DNA of 64,000 bases from CAG-217 sp963638105 (GCA_963638105.1 CAVHPP010000001.1:1-64000), one strand, 5' to 3'; counted from the stretch's first letter, positions 1 to 9,586 are shown. A program made the numbers and translations. Notes: generated from the letters alone by a model not told the origin.

Positions 1-10
1 ATTATATATA

Positions 11-39
11 TTGAACCGGGGCGCGGAATTTGTTATAAT
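11..39 (+). promoter_or_regulatory. SigA promoter of the miaB-mutSL operon
   Basis: TTGAAC at 11-16, a 17-base spacer and a perfect TATAAT at 34-39. Transcription should begin near 46, which rules out translation starts close to that point. Confidence 0.75.
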
Positions 40-98
40 GCTATAATGTGCAGAAGCCTGAAATGGGCTTTTGTAAGCCAATGTCGGAGGAAGTACCC

Positions 99-1520
99 TT
101 GATCAATACCAAGACCATCAGCAAAGAAGAACTGGACGCCCAAAGAGAGAACGCTGCCAAGGTGCAGGCGGTGCTGCAAAGCCGTTATACGGACAAGCCC
201 CTGGCCTGTGTGATTACCTACGGCTGCCAGCAGAATGTGGCGGACAGCGAGCACATTAAGGGTATGCTGGCGGATATGGGCTACGCGTTTACCGACGATC
301 GGCACAAAGCACAGTTTATTCTCTTTAACACCTGCGCCGTGCGGGAGCACGCAGAGGACCGGGTGTTTGGCAACGTGGGGGCGCTGAAGTCCTATAAGGC
401 GGAGCACCCGGACACGGTGATCGCCCTGTGCGGCTGTATGATGCAGCAACAGCACATTGCTGACCGCATCAAGCAGTCCTTTCCCTTTGTGGATTTGGTG
501 TTCGGCACCCATGTGGTGCACCGGCTGCCGGAGCTGCTGCTGCGCACCCTGACCCGCAAAAAGCGGGTGTTTGAACTGCCGGATATGGACGGCGTGATCG
601 CTGAGGGCGTGCCGGTGGTGCGGGACGACCAGCGGCGGGCGTGGCTGCCCATTATGTACGGCTGCAACAACTTTTGCACCTACTGCATCGTGCCGTATGT
701 GCGGGGGCGGGAGCGCTCTCGACAGGCGTGCGATGTGCTGGCAGAGGCCAAGCAGCTGATCGCCGACGGGTATAAAGAGATCACGCTCCTGGGGCAGAAT
801 GTGAACAGCTACGGCAAAGACCTGACCCCCCGGGTCACCTTTTCCCAGCTGCTGCGGCAGATGAACGACCTGCCCGGCGATTTTCGCATTCGCTTTATGA
901 CCAGCCACCCCAAGGACTGTACCAAAGAACTGCTGGACACTATGGCCGAGTGCCCCAAGGTAGCCAAGCACCTGCACCTGCCCTTCCAGTGCGGCAATGA
1001 CCGGGTGCTGAAAGCCATGAACCGGGGCTATACCGCTCGGCAGTATTTAGACCTGGTGCATTACGCTAAGGCCAAGATGGGCAGCGCCCTTTCCATCACC
1101 AGTGATGTGATCGTGGGCTTCCCGGGCGAGACTTATGAGGAGTTTCAAGACACTTTATCGTTGGTCAAAGAGGTAGGGGCCACCTCGCTCTTTACTTTCA
1201 TCTACTCGCCCAGAGAGGGCACCCCGGCGGCCAAGATGGACGACCCGGTGTCCCATAAGGAGAAAGCCCGCTGGATGGCGGAGCTGCTGGCGCTGCAAGA
1301 GCAGATCTCCGCAGAGCAAATGCAGCTGCACCGGGGCGAGACTTTTAAGTGCTTTGTCAGCGGCAAAGGCAAGTTAGGCGATAATTATGTTGCCGCCCGC
1401 ACGGACGGGAACCTGATTATAGAATTTGAAGGGGACGACAGCCTGATCGGCTCCTTCCAAAATGTAAAAGTTATAGAACCGCTCACCTATGTGTTGCGGG
1501 GAGAACTGGAAAGGAATTAA
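99..1520 (+). CDS. miaB: tRNA-i6A37 methylthiotransferase MiaB
   Basis: Radical-SAM enzyme that converts i6A37 to ms2i6A37 in tRNAs reading UNN codons; it acts on the product of MiaA, encoded downstream. The N-terminal UPF0004 domain has its three cluster cysteines (YGCQQN, NTCAVRE, CGCMMQ). The radical-SAM loop CNNFCTYC is followed by VRGRERSR, and a TRAM-like domain ends the protein. The open frame extends up to a GTG at 48, but that lies at the predicted transcription start. The only good ribosome site, GGAGGAAG at 86-93, fits TTG at 99 (473 aa). ATG 81 is an alternative without a ribosome site. First gene of a miaB-ymcA-mutS-mutL-miaA cluster, an order resembling Bacillus subtilis. Confidence 0.93.
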   Translation: MINTKTISKEELDAQRENAAKVQAVLQSRYTDKPLACVITYGCQQNVADSEHIKGMLADMGYAFTDDRHKAQFILFNTCAVREHAEDRVFGNVGALKSYKAEHPDTVIALCGCMMQQQHIADRIKQSFPFVDLVFGTHVVHRLPELLLRTLTRKKRVFELPDMDGVIAEGVPVVRDDQRRAWLPIMYGCNNFCTYCIVPYVRGRERSRQACDVLAEAKQLIADGYKEITLLGQNVNSYGKDLTPRVTFSQLLRQMNDLPGDFRIRFMTSHPKDCTKELLDTMAECPKVAKHLHLPFQCGNDRVLKAMNRGYTARQYLDLVHYAKAKMGSALSITSDVIVGFPGETYEEFQDTLSLVKEVGATSLFTFIYSPREGTPAAKMDDPVSHKEKARWMAELLALQEQISAEQMQLHRGETFKCFVSGKGKLGDNYVAARTDGNLIIEFEGDDSLIGSFQNVKVIEPLTYVLRGELERN

Positions 1521-1524
1521 ATTT

Positions 1525-1944
1525 ATGAGTTTGGAATCCGCACTCAGAGAACTGGGCAAAGAAATTCAAAAGGACGAGCGCTTTGCAGCCCTCCAGGCCG
1601 CAGCTAAGGCCAACGACGGCGACGAGAAGTTGCAGCAGCAGATGCAGGAGCTGCAGCTGATCTCCCTGAAGTATCAGCAGGAGGCCGAGAAGGCAAACGA
1701 TGCAGATAAGGATCGCATTGAGAGCCTGCAGGCCGATTATCAGAAGCTCTACGGCGAGATCATGGAGAGCGAGAATATGCAGAAGTATTCTGCCGCTGCT
1801 TCCGCCATGGAGGAGATGGCACAGTACATCAGCGGTATGATGGGCCTGTTCTTTGACGGTCAGGACCCGGAGACCTGTGAGCTGCCCCAGCAGCAGGAGG
1901 GTGGCTGCACCCACGATTGCTGCACCTGCGGCGGCTGCCACTAA
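1525..1944 (+). CDS. ymcA: YlbF/YmcA (Ric) family protein with Cys/His-rich tail
   Basis: Small helical protein of 139 aa, mostly predicted coiled coil (residues 1-115). Start ATG 1525 is preceded by AAAGGAAT. In B. subtilis RicA (YmcA), RicF and RicT form an Fe-S-binding complex that affects RNA processing and development, and ymcA lies directly after ymcB (miaB), as here. The last dozen residues hold five Cys and two His (CTHDCCTCGGCH), plausible cluster or zinc ligands. The link to MiaB function is inferred from position. A terminator follows directly. Confidence 0.8.
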   Translation: MSLESALRELGKEIQKDERFAALQAAAKANDGDEKLQQQMQELQLISLKYQQEAEKANDADKDRIESLQADYQKLYGEIMESENMQKYSAAASAMEEMAQYISGMMGLFFDGQDPETCELPQQQEGGCTHDCCTCGGCH

Positions 1945-1955
1945 GGTGTAAACCG

Positions 1956-1989
1956 GCTGCGGGCGGCGTGGTCGCTCGCAGCATTTTTT
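1956..1989 (+). terminator. Intrinsic terminator after ymcA-like gene
   Basis: Ten-pair stem (1956-1965 with 1973-1982, one G-T pair) followed by six T. It lies only 24 bases before mutS, so mutS may depend partly on read-through; I saw no clear promoter in the gap. Confidence 0.7.
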
Positions 1990-2012
1990 GCAGAGAGGAG
2001 GACGAGTAGAAT

Positions 2013-4646
2013 ATGGCAAAGGCAAAGATCAGCCCTATGATGGATCAGTATTTTCAGATCAAGAAGGACTATGCGGATGTGATTTTGTTCTTCCGTCTGG
2101 GCGATTTTTATGAAATGTTTTTTGATGATGCCAAGATCGCCAGCAAGGAGCTGGATTTGGTGCTCACCGGTCGGGACTGCGGCCAGGAGGAGCGGGCGCC
2201 TATGTGCGGCGTGCCCTTTCACAGTGCAGACAGCTATATCGCCAAGCTGGTGAGCCGGGGCTACAAGGTGGCCATCTGTGAGCAGATGGAGGATCCGGCG
2301 TTGGCCAAGGGCATCGTTAAAAGAGAGGTTATAAGAATCATCACCCCCGGTACGGTAATCGAGGGCAATATGCTGGAGGACGGCGTCAACAACTACCTGT
2401 GCAGTGTGTTTGGCAGCGAGAACGGCGCCGGGCTTTGCTTTGCGGATGTGTCTACCGGCGAGTTTCATGTGACTCTGGCTACCGGCGAGGATGTGGAGAG
2501 CAAGGTGATCAACCAGCTGTCCACCTATTCTCCCAGAGAGGTGATCTTTGGCGGTACCGCTGCCGATTACGGAAATGTGGTGCAGTTTGTTACTTCCCGG
2601 CTGGAGGCGTCCGCCGAGTACCCGGAGGCGGCGCTGTTCGATTTTGACGCCTGCTCCCAGGAAATTATAGAGACCTTGAAGAAGGATGAGATTGCTGCAT
2701 TGGATCTGGGTCACAGCCGCGAGACGGTGTGTGCCCTGGGCGCGGTGATCGCTTATTTGAAGAATACGCAGAAGAAAGACGAGATTGAGACCCCGTCGGA
2801 AGTGGAGTTCTACGACAGCGAGCGGTTTATGCACCTGGACATCAGCGCCCGGCGCAACTTGGAACTGACCCGCTCTATGATGACCGGCGACAAGAAGCAT
2901 TCGCTGCTGTGGGTGATCGACAAGACCAAGACCGCCATGGGCAAGCGGATGATTCGCGCCTGGGTGGAGCGACCGCTGCTGAGCGTCAGCCAAATCCTCC
3001 GCCGCCAAAACGCGGTGGGCGAGCTGTTTGACTGCCCTATGCTGCGAGACGCGGTGCGTGAAGCGCTGGTGGGTGTTAACGACATTGAGCGGTTGATGAC
3101 CCGCATTGTGTACGGCACCGCCAATGCCAAGGAATTGCGGGCGCTGGAGAGCACCATTTCCGCCCTGCCGGAGATTAAGACTGCTTTGGCAGACTGCAAC
3201 ACCGCCATGCTGCGGGAAATTGAAAGTGATATTGACCTGCTTACCGATGTGGCAGAGGAAATTCGCCGGGCTATTGTGGAGGAGCCGCCCTTTTCTATCC
3301 GTGAAGGCGGGTTCATCAAGGAGGGCTATAACGAAGAGATTGACAGCCTAAAGGCCATTATGACCGACGGCACCGGCGTGATCGCCTCCATTGAAGCGCA
3401 GCAGCGGGAAGAAACCGGTATCCCCAAGCTGAAAGTGGGCTACAACCGGGTGTTTGGCTACTACATTGAGGTGTCCAACGCATACCGGGACCAGGTGCCG
3501 GAGACTTATATCCGCAAGCAGACCTTAGCCAACTGCGAGCGCTACATAACCCAGGAGCTGAAAGAGCTGGAGGGCAAGATCTTAGGTGCCAAGGATCGGG
3601 AGGTAGCGCTGGAGTACCAGCTGTTCTGTGCTCTGCGAGAGGAGATCGCCGGCCAAATTCAGCGGCTGCAAGTGACCGCCAAGGCACTGGCCCGGCTGGA
3701 TGTGCTGTGTTCCCTGGCCCATGTGGCGGCAGAGCATAACTACACCTGTCCCCAGGTAGAAGGGGATGGCGTGATCGAGATCAAGGACGGCCGCCACCCG
3801 GTGGTGGAGGCGCTGCTGGACAGCGGGCCCTTTGTTCCCAATGATACATACCTGGATTTGCAGGACGACCGGTGCCACATTATCACCGGCCCCAATATGG
3901 CAGGTAAGTCCACCTATATGCGCCAGATCGCGCTGATCACCTTGTTGGCGCAGATCGGTTCCTTTGTACCGGCGCGGCAGGCGCACATTGGTGTGGTAGA
4001 CGCCATCTTTACTCGAGTGGGCGCGTCTGACGACCTGGCTACCGGCCAGTCCACCTTTATGGTGGAGATGAACGAGGTGGCCACCATTTTGAAAGACGCC
4101 ACCCAAAACAGCCTGATTATCTTAGACGAGATCGGCCGGGGCACCTCCACCTTTGACGGTATGAGCATTGCCCGGGCGGTGCTGGAATATGTGTGCAAGC
4201 GCAAGACCCTGGGCGCCAAGACGCTGTTTGCCACCCATTACCATGAGCTGACGGCCATGGAGGGGCTGGTAGAGGGGGTGCGCAACTACTCCGTAGCGGT
4301 GAAAAAGCGGGGAGACGATATTACTTTCCTGCGGCGGATCGTGCGGGGCGGCGCGGACCAGAGCTTTGGTATTGAAGTGGCCAAGCTGGCCGGTGTGCCG
4401 GACAAGGTGGTGCGCCGCGCCAAGGTGATCCTCAAGGAGCTGGAGCAGAACAGCGTGCCCATCGAGTTTAAGGCGGAGGACGCCATAGAGGAGGAGCCGG
4501 AGGAGGAAATTCAGTACAATTTCACCGCCAACGGCACCAACGAGATCTTGGAAATTCTAAAGACCGTAGACATTAACACTTTGACGCCTATTGAGGCTAT
4601 GCAGACCCTGGATAACCTGCGCAAAAAGGCCCGGGAGCTTAGCTAA
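2013..4646 (+). CDS. mutS: DNA mismatch repair ATPase MutS
   Basis: Recognises mispaired bases and recruits MutL. The 877 aa length fits MutS1. The mismatch-reading Phe-x-Glu is F32-Y33-E34 in GDFYEMF. The C-terminal ABC-type ATPase has Walker A GPNMAGKST near residue 626 and the signature GRGTSTFDG, followed by the conserved ATHYHEL switch. Start ATG 2013 has GAGAGGAGG about 11 bases upstream. mutL follows after a 34-base gap, so the pair is probably co-transcribed. Confidence 0.98.
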   Translation: MAKAKISPMMDQYFQIKKDYADVILFFRLGDFYEMFFDDAKIASKELDLVLTGRDCGQEERAPMCGVPFHSADSYIAKLVSRGYKVAICEQMEDPALAKGIVKREVIRIITPGTVIEGNMLEDGVNNYLCSVFGSENGAGLCFADVSTGEFHVTLATGEDVESKVINQLSTYSPREVIFGGTAADYGNVVQFVTSRLEASAEYPEAALFDFDACSQEIIETLKKDEIAALDLGHSRETVCALGAVIAYLKNTQKKDEIETPSEVEFYDSERFMHLDISARRNLELTRSMMTGDKKHSLLWVIDKTKTAMGKRMIRAWVERPLLSVSQILRRQNAVGELFDCPMLRDAVREALVGVNDIERLMTRIVYGTANAKELRALESTISALPEIKTALADCNTAMLREIESDIDLLTDVAEEIRRAIVEEPPFSIREGGFIKEGYNEEIDSLKAIMTDGTGVIASIEAQQREETGIPKLKVGYNRVFGYYIEVSNAYRDQVPETYIRKQTLANCERYITQELKELEGKILGAKDREVALEYQLFCALREEIAGQIQRLQVTAKALARLDVLCSLAHVAAEHNYTCPQVEGDGVIEIKDGRHPVVEALLDSGPFVPNDTYLDLQDDRCHIITGPNMAGKSTYMRQIALITLLAQIGSFVPARQAHIGVVDAIFTRVGASDDLATGQSTFMVEMNEVATILKDATQNSLIILDEIGRGTSTFDGMSIARAVLEYVCKRKTLGAKTLFATHYHELTAMEGLVEGVRNYSVAVKKRGDDITFLRRIVRGGADQSFGIEVAKLAGVPDKVVRRAKVILKELEQNSVPIEFKAEDAIEEEPEEEIQYNFTANGTNEILEILKTVDINTLTPIEAMQTLDNLRKKARELS

Positions 4647-4680
4647 AAACGGATTTCATTATAGAAAGGGCGGTGGTTCC

Positions 4681-6693
4681 ATGCCGCAAATTCATATTTT
4701 ACCCAAGTCTGTGTACCAGCTGATTGCAGCCGGCGAGGTGGTGGAACGCCCCGCCTCTGCCATCAAAGAAATGGTGGAGAATTCCATTGACGCCGGGGCC
4801 ACCCGCATTACGGTGGAGATCCAGCACGGCGGCTCTACCTATATGCGCATTACGGACGACGGCTGCGGTATCGCACGGGCGGATGTGCCCAAGGTGTTTA
4901 TCAGCCACGCCACCTCCAAGATCGCAACCGAGGAGGATCTGAACGCCATCGGCACTTTGGGCTTTCGGGGCGAGGCTATGGCTTCCATCGGCGCAGTGGC
5001 GCAGGTGGAGCTGCTCACCCGCACCGCAGAGGAGCAGGTGGGCACCCGTTATGTGATCGCCGGCGGTGAGGCGCAAAGCTGCGACGACGCCGGTTGCCCG
5101 GTGGGCACCACGGTGGTGGTGCGGGATCTGTTCTTTAACACCCCTGCGCGTATGAAATTCTTAAAGAAAGATGTGACCGAGGGCAACGCGGTGGCCGGTG
5201 TGCTGGACGCGGTGGCGCTGAGCCACCCGGAGATCGCCTTTCGCCTGATCCGGGACGGCAAGCAGACCCTGGTGACCCCCGGCAACAAGGACTTAAAGAG
5301 CACGGTGTACTCCGTGTTTGGCCGAGAATTGACCCAGTCGCTGATCCCGGTGCATTACAGCTATAACGGTATGGAGCTGGAGGGCTATGTGTCCAGCCCC
5401 CACGCCTCCCGCAAAAGCCGGGCTATGCAGTATTTTTTCATTAACGGCCGCTTGGTGAAGTCCAGAACCGCTCTGGCGGCGCTGGAGCAGGCGTATAAAA
5501 ACAGCATTATGGTAGGGCGCTTTCCCGCCTGCGTGCTGAATATGACCGTCAACACGGCGCTGGTGGATGTGAATGTGCACCCGGCCAAGATCGAGGTGCG
5601 CTTTGCCAACGAAAAGCCGGTGTTTGACCTGGTGTATTATGGGGTCAAGACCGCTATTGAGACCGGCGACAGTGTAAAGGAAGCGACCTTTGGCGGCACC
5701 CCCGCAGCGGACGAGGTGGGACGCGCGTACCCGCCGGCAGGCAGTCGCAGCGCTAAGATCGACTTCTTCCGCAAAAAGGAAGAGAGCGTGCAAACGGTGC
5801 TGCAAACAGCGCCCCGCACGGATTTTTGGCAGACGGCCCAGGCCGGTGTGCCGTACCGTACCGCGCCCCAAGGGCAGATCCCGGTGCAGCGGGCGGCAGA
5901 GCAGAGCGCAGCGCCCACGGCGCAAGAGCCGGCACCTGTAAAAGTGAGCGAAATAAACACCTCGGAACCCCAGGCCGCGCCGGTGGTACAGAGTGAGCGG
6001 GAAGTGCCCGCCCAAGCGCCCCCGGCAGCGCCTACGCCTGAGCGTGCAGAGCCGACGGCGGCTGCAACGCCGCCCGCGGAGACCGCACCTGTCCCCACGG
6101 TGCAGGTGGTGGACGAGGACCGGAAGACTCCGGCCTTTCGTGTAGTGGGCGAAGCCTTTAAGACCTACATTCTTGTAGAAATAGAAAATAATTTATATTA
6201 TATTGACAAGCACGCCGCCCACGAGCGGATGAATTTTGAAGCCCTGCGCCGGAGCGCGGAGATCCACAGCCAGCTGCTGTTGGCGCCGGTGTCCGTGCGC
6301 CTGAACAAAGCGGAGCTGTCCGCCATTGAGGAACACCTGGATCTGCTGCAAAAAGGCGGCTTTGAGGTGGAGATCTTTGGCACGGACGCGGTGCTGGTGC
6401 GGTCGGTGCCCGCTATGCTGGATGGGGCAAATATTGCCGACCTGATCTGCGAGATCGCAGAGAAGCTGCTGGAGCACAAAACAGACATTGAGCCGGAAAA
6501 GCTGGACTGGATCTTCCATTCCACCGCTTGCCGCGCAGCGGTCAAGGCCGGTGATGTGACCAGCCCGGCGGAGCAGCGCCTGTTTGTTGAGAAGCTGCTG
6601 TCTATGCCGGATATTCGCTACTGCCCCCACGGGCGGCCGGTGATGATCAAGGTCAGCCGGTACGAGATTGAAAGACAGTTCGGTAGGGCGTGA
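4681..6693 (+). CDS. mutL: DNA mismatch repair endonuclease MutL
   Basis: GHKL ATPase acting after MutS. Start ATG 4681 gives MPQIHILP, the usual MutL N-terminus; upstream in-frame codons overlap mutS. Catalytic E30 and Mg-binding N34 lie in KEMVENSIDAGA, with DDGCGI and GFRGEA motifs after. A Pro/Ala-rich linker spans about residues 360-480. The C-terminal nicking motif is DKHAAHERMNFE (509-520), with Lys where Gln is commonest, plus ACRAAVKAGD and CPHGRP. This is therefore an endonuclease-type MutL, as in bacteria lacking MutH and Dam. 670 aa. Confidence 0.97.
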   Translation: MPQIHILPKSVYQLIAAGEVVERPASAIKEMVENSIDAGATRITVEIQHGGSTYMRITDDGCGIARADVPKVFISHATSKIATEEDLNAIGTLGFRGEAMASIGAVAQVELLTRTAEEQVGTRYVIAGGEAQSCDDAGCPVGTTVVVRDLFFNTPARMKFLKKDVTEGNAVAGVLDAVALSHPEIAFRLIRDGKQTLVTPGNKDLKSTVYSVFGRELTQSLIPVHYSYNGMELEGYVSSPHASRKSRAMQYFFINGRLVKSRTALAALEQAYKNSIMVGRFPACVLNMTVNTALVDVNVHPAKIEVRFANEKPVFDLVYYGVKTAIETGDSVKEATFGGTPAADEVGRAYPPAGSRSAKIDFFRKKEESVQTVLQTAPRTDFWQTAQAGVPYRTAPQGQIPVQRAAEQSAAPTAQEPAPVKVSEINTSEPQAAPVVQSEREVPAQAPPAAPTPERAEPTAAATPPAETAPVPTVQVVDEDRKTPAFRVVGEAFKTYILVEIENNLYYIDKHAAHERMNFEALRRSAEIHSQLLLAPVSVRLNKAELSAIEEHLDLLQKGGFEVEIFGTDAVLVRSVPAMLDGANIADLICEIAEKLLEHKTDIEPEKLDWIFHSTACRAAVKAGDVTSPAEQRLFVEKLLSMPDIRYCPHGRPVMIKVSRYEIERQFGRA

Positions 6694-6695
6694 GT

Positions 6696-7634
6696 ATGAA
6701 GACAAAGGTACTTGTGGTGGCCGGTCCCACCGCCTCCGGCAAAACCGGTTTGGGCATTGCCCTGGCTGGGCGGCTGGACGGCGAGATCGTGTGTGCCGAC
6801 TCTATGCAGATCTATACCGGTATGCCCATTGCCACCGCGGCCCCTACGGCAGCGGAGCGGCAGGCGGCGGTGCACCATTTGGCAGAGATCCTGCCCCCGG
6901 ACACCCCCTTTAGCGTGGCCCGGTATTGCAAGCTGGCAGCGGAGACGGTGGCGGATATTGCCGCCCGGGGTAAGGTGCCCATTTTGGTTGGCGGCACCGG
7001 GCTGTTTATTGACAGCTTTATTGACCATATTCAGTTTGCCCAAGTGCAGACAGACCCGGACCTGCGGCGGGAGCTGCTGGCCAAGGACGGCACAGAGCTG
7101 TACCGTACCTTGCAGCAGGTGGATCCCACGGCCGCGGCAGAGATACACCCGAATAACAAAAACCGGGTGGTGCGTGCCCTGGAGCTATACTATGCCGGTG
7201 TGACCAAAACGGCTCAGAATGCCGCCTCCCGCCGGGAGGACAGCCCCTATGAGGCACTGTATTTTGTGCTCCGCTACCGGGATCGGCAGGTGCTTTATGA
7301 TCGCATCAACGCCCGGGTAGATGCCATGTTGGCCGCCGGATTGGTGGAGGAAGCACGGCAGGCCTACGCCGCCTGCGGTCCTACGGCACGGCAGGCCATT
7401 GGGCACAAGGAACTGCTGCCGTATTTGGAGGGCAGCGAGCCGCTGGAGACGGCGGTAGAACGGCTTAAGCAGGAGACCCGCCGCTACGCTAAGCGCCAGA
7501 TCACCTGGTTTAAGCGCCGGCAGGGCACCGTGGTGCTGGAACCGGATACCATGGATACAGAGCGCCTGATCGCCGCAGCGACGGCGCAGGCAGAGGATTT
7601 TCTTTATGGCAAAGACAAAGGAAAAAGAGCATAA
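6696..7634 (+). CDS. miaA: tRNA dimethylallyltransferase MiaA
   Basis: Adds a dimethylallyl group to N6 of A37 in tRNA, making the substrate for MiaB at the start of the same cluster. Walker-A-like loop GPTASGKT at residues 10-17; DSMQIY, GGTG and the KRQITWFKRR tRNA-contact region are all present. ATG 6696 was chosen over GTG 6690 because GGTAGGG lies seven bases upstream and the protein then begins MKTKVLVVAG. Begins two bases after mutL stops. 312 aa. Confidence 0.97.
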   Translation: MKTKVLVVAGPTASGKTGLGIALAGRLDGEIVCADSMQIYTGMPIATAAPTAAERQAAVHHLAEILPPDTPFSVARYCKLAAETVADIAARGKVPILVGGTGLFIDSFIDHIQFAQVQTDPDLRRELLAKDGTELYRTLQQVDPTAAAEIHPNNKNRVVRALELYYAGVTKTAQNAASRREDSPYEALYFVLRYRDRQVLYDRINARVDAMLAAGLVEEARQAYAACGPTARQAIGHKELLPYLEGSEPLETAVERLKQETRRYAKRQITWFKRRQGTVVLEPDTMDTERLIAAATAQAEDFLYGKDKGKRA

Positions 7635-8865
7635 AAGCCGTAAAAAGCTCAGTCGCACCGCCAAGGAGAACTGGGCCATCGGCATTGTGGCGCTGCTGAT
7701 TTTGTCTGTGGTGGTGTATGAGTGCTATACTGCCACTCATGTGCGGCTGCAAACCTACACCGCCAAGGAGACCACCGTGTACCGTACCATTGAGACCACG
7801 GCGCTGGCGGTGCGAGAGGAGCACACGGTCAGCGGCCCCGGCGGCGTGACGGTGCAATGCGTTGCCGACGGCGAGAAGATTGCCAAGGACGGCAAGGTGG
7901 CTCTGCGCTTTCAGTCGGAGGCGGACGCCAAGGCGTACAGCCAGCGCACCGCCTTAAAGGAGAAGTTGCAGCACTACCGGGATATGGAAAATAAGAGTAC
8001 CGCCACCGCCACGGATATTACCGCCGTGGACAATGAGGCGGTGCAGAATGTAAATGATTACATACGAGCGCTGGCCCAATCGGACCTGACCGGGGCCGAC
8101 AGTGCGGCCCAGGAGATGAACGACGCCTTTACCCGCCGCCAGCTGATGATCGGCACCAGTATTGACTTTGCGGCGCTGAAAAGGGATTTGCAAAGTCAAA
8201 TGGACGATCTGGGCACCGCAGAGCCCATTGGCTCCGTGACTACGGCGGTAAGCGGCGTTTTCTCCGGCTACACGGATGGGTGCGAGAGCGTTTTTGATTA
8301 TGATCAGGTGACGGAGATGACCGCTGCCGATCTGGATAAAGCCTTAAAGACTGCCGAGAGCGCCAAGGGCGACACCGGCGCCTTAGGCAAGGTGATCACC
8401 AGCTATGCTTGGTACTTTGTGTGCAAGGCGGATGTGGCGGACCTGCAAAAGGTGCAAAACGGCACGCGACTGGATGTGGCTATTAAGGACAGCGACCGGG
8501 TACTTTCCTGCACCGTGGTCAGCGGTGCGGACACCAAGCCCGGCGCCACCCAAACGGTTCTGGTGCTCCAGTGTGAGAATATGGACTCGGATATTGCCGC
8601 CTATCGGGCGGAGGATATAGAAATTCGCACAGCTTCCTATACCGGGATCAAAGCCCCCGCTGCCGCCGTGCATGTAAGCGACGGTAAAAAGGGTGTGTAT
8701 GTGCTGGTGGCCGGACAGGTGAAATTCCGTCCCGCCACGGTGCTGTATTCCGGCAAGGATTATGTAATACTGGCGTATGACGCCCAGAATAAAGACGGTA
8801 TTCGCCTTTATGACGAGATCATCACAGAAGGGAAGGATCTTTATAATGGAAAAGTTTATACCTGA
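7606..8865 (+). CDS. HlyD-like membrane-anchored adaptor protein
   Basis: Protein of 419 aa: a basic cytoplasmic N-terminus, one membrane helix (about residues 25-45), then an extracytoplasmic part with a lipoyl-like hairpin (about 68-105, GPGGVTVQCVADGEKI), a coiled-coil arm and a C-terminal beta domain. This resembles HlyD-type adaptors. No transporter partner is adjacent. Overlaps the 3' end of miaA by 29 bases and the next gene by 20. Clostridia often carry such a gene just before yggS-sepF, which suggests an envelope or division role; that is inference. Start has AGAGGA eight bases upstream. Confidence 0.75.
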   Translation: MAKTKEKEHKSRKKLSRTAKENWAIGIVALLILSVVVYECYTATHVRLQTYTAKETTVYRTIETTALAVREEHTVSGPGGVTVQCVADGEKIAKDGKVALRFQSEADAKAYSQRTALKEKLQHYRDMENKSTATATDITAVDNEAVQNVNDYIRALAQSDLTGADSAAQEMNDAFTRRQLMIGTSIDFAALKRDLQSQMDDLGTAEPIGSVTTAVSGVFSGYTDGCESVFDYDQVTEMTAADLDKALKTAESAKGDTGALGKVITSYAWYFVCKADVADLQKVQNGTRLDVAIKDSDRVLSCTVVSGADTKPGATQTVLVLQCENMDSDIAAYRAEDIEIRTASYTGIKAPAAAVHVSDGKKGVYVLVAGQVKFRPATVLYSGKDYVILAYDAQNKDGIRLYDEIITEGKDLYNGKVYT

Positions 8866-9574
8866 TCCGGCACGGCTGCAAGCCGTTGAGGAGAACTGGA
8901 AGCGGGTCTTGGATCGGGTGCAGGAGGGCACCGTCAAAAGCGGCCGCGATCCCCAAGAGGTTCGCCTGATGGCAGTGACCAAGACCGTGGAGCCGGTGTA
9001 CATTAACCGGGCGCTGGATTTGGGCGCCGATTTGATCGGCGAGAATCGGGTGCAGGAATACCTGGGCAAGCGGGATGAGCTGCACTTGGATGGGGTGGAA
9101 AAGCACCTGATCGGTCGACTCCAGACCAATAAGGTTAAGTATATTGTGGGTCAGGTGGATATGATCCAGTCGGTGGATTCTATGAAGCTGGCCCGGGAGA
9201 TTTCCAAGCAGTCCGTTAAGCACGGCGTGACCACCCGGGTACTGGTGGAGGTGAACATCGGCCGGGAGGAGAGCAAAAGCGGCATTATGATCGAGGCGCT
9301 GCCGGAGCTGCTGGAAGAAGCGGCTCAGCTGCCCGGTTTGCAGATCAAGGGCTTGATGTGTATTCCCCCCATTTGTGAGACGGAGACACAGGTGCGCAAA
9401 TATTTTGAGACAATGCATCAATCTTTCATTGACATTAAAGACAAAAAACACCATAATATAGACATGGATATTCTGTCTATGGGTATGAGCGGTGATTTTG
9501 AGGCCGCCATTGCCGAGGGTTCCACGCTGGTGCGTGTCGGCTCTGCCATCTTCGGCGCCAGACAATACCGTTAA
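8846..9574 (+). CDS. yggS: YggS/PROSC-type PLP homeostasis protein
   Basis: Single-domain alanine-racemase-fold protein that carries PLP and helps vitamin B6 and amino-acid homeostasis. The PLP lysine is K46 in LMAVTKTV; GENRVQEY, HLIGRLQTNK and the C-terminal SMGMSGDFEAAI and VRVGSAIFG stretches are family hallmarks. Start ATG 8846 is preceded by AAGGGAAGGA; the longer open frame from 8777 overlaps the previous gene and was rejected. Position directly before sepF is conserved in Gram-positive bacteria. 242 aa. Confidence 0.95.
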   Translation: MEKFIPDPARLQAVEENWKRVLDRVQEGTVKSGRDPQEVRLMAVTKTVEPVYINRALDLGADLIGENRVQEYLGKRDELHLDGVEKHLIGRLQTNKVKYIVGQVDMIQSVDSMKLAREISKQSVKHGVTTRVLVEVNIGREESKSGIMIEALPELLEEAAQLPGLQIKGLMCIPPICETETQVRKYFETMHQSFIDIKDKKHHNIDMDILSMGMSGDFEAAIAEGSTLVRVGSAIFGARQYR

Positions 9575-9586
9575 GGAGAGGCGAAT

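Noticed and set aside
1941..3008. 355-codon minus-strand open frame opposite mutS
   Set aside because: His/Leu-rich shadow of the mutS reading frame without ribosome site or family likeness; the same holds for similar long antisense frames elsewhere.
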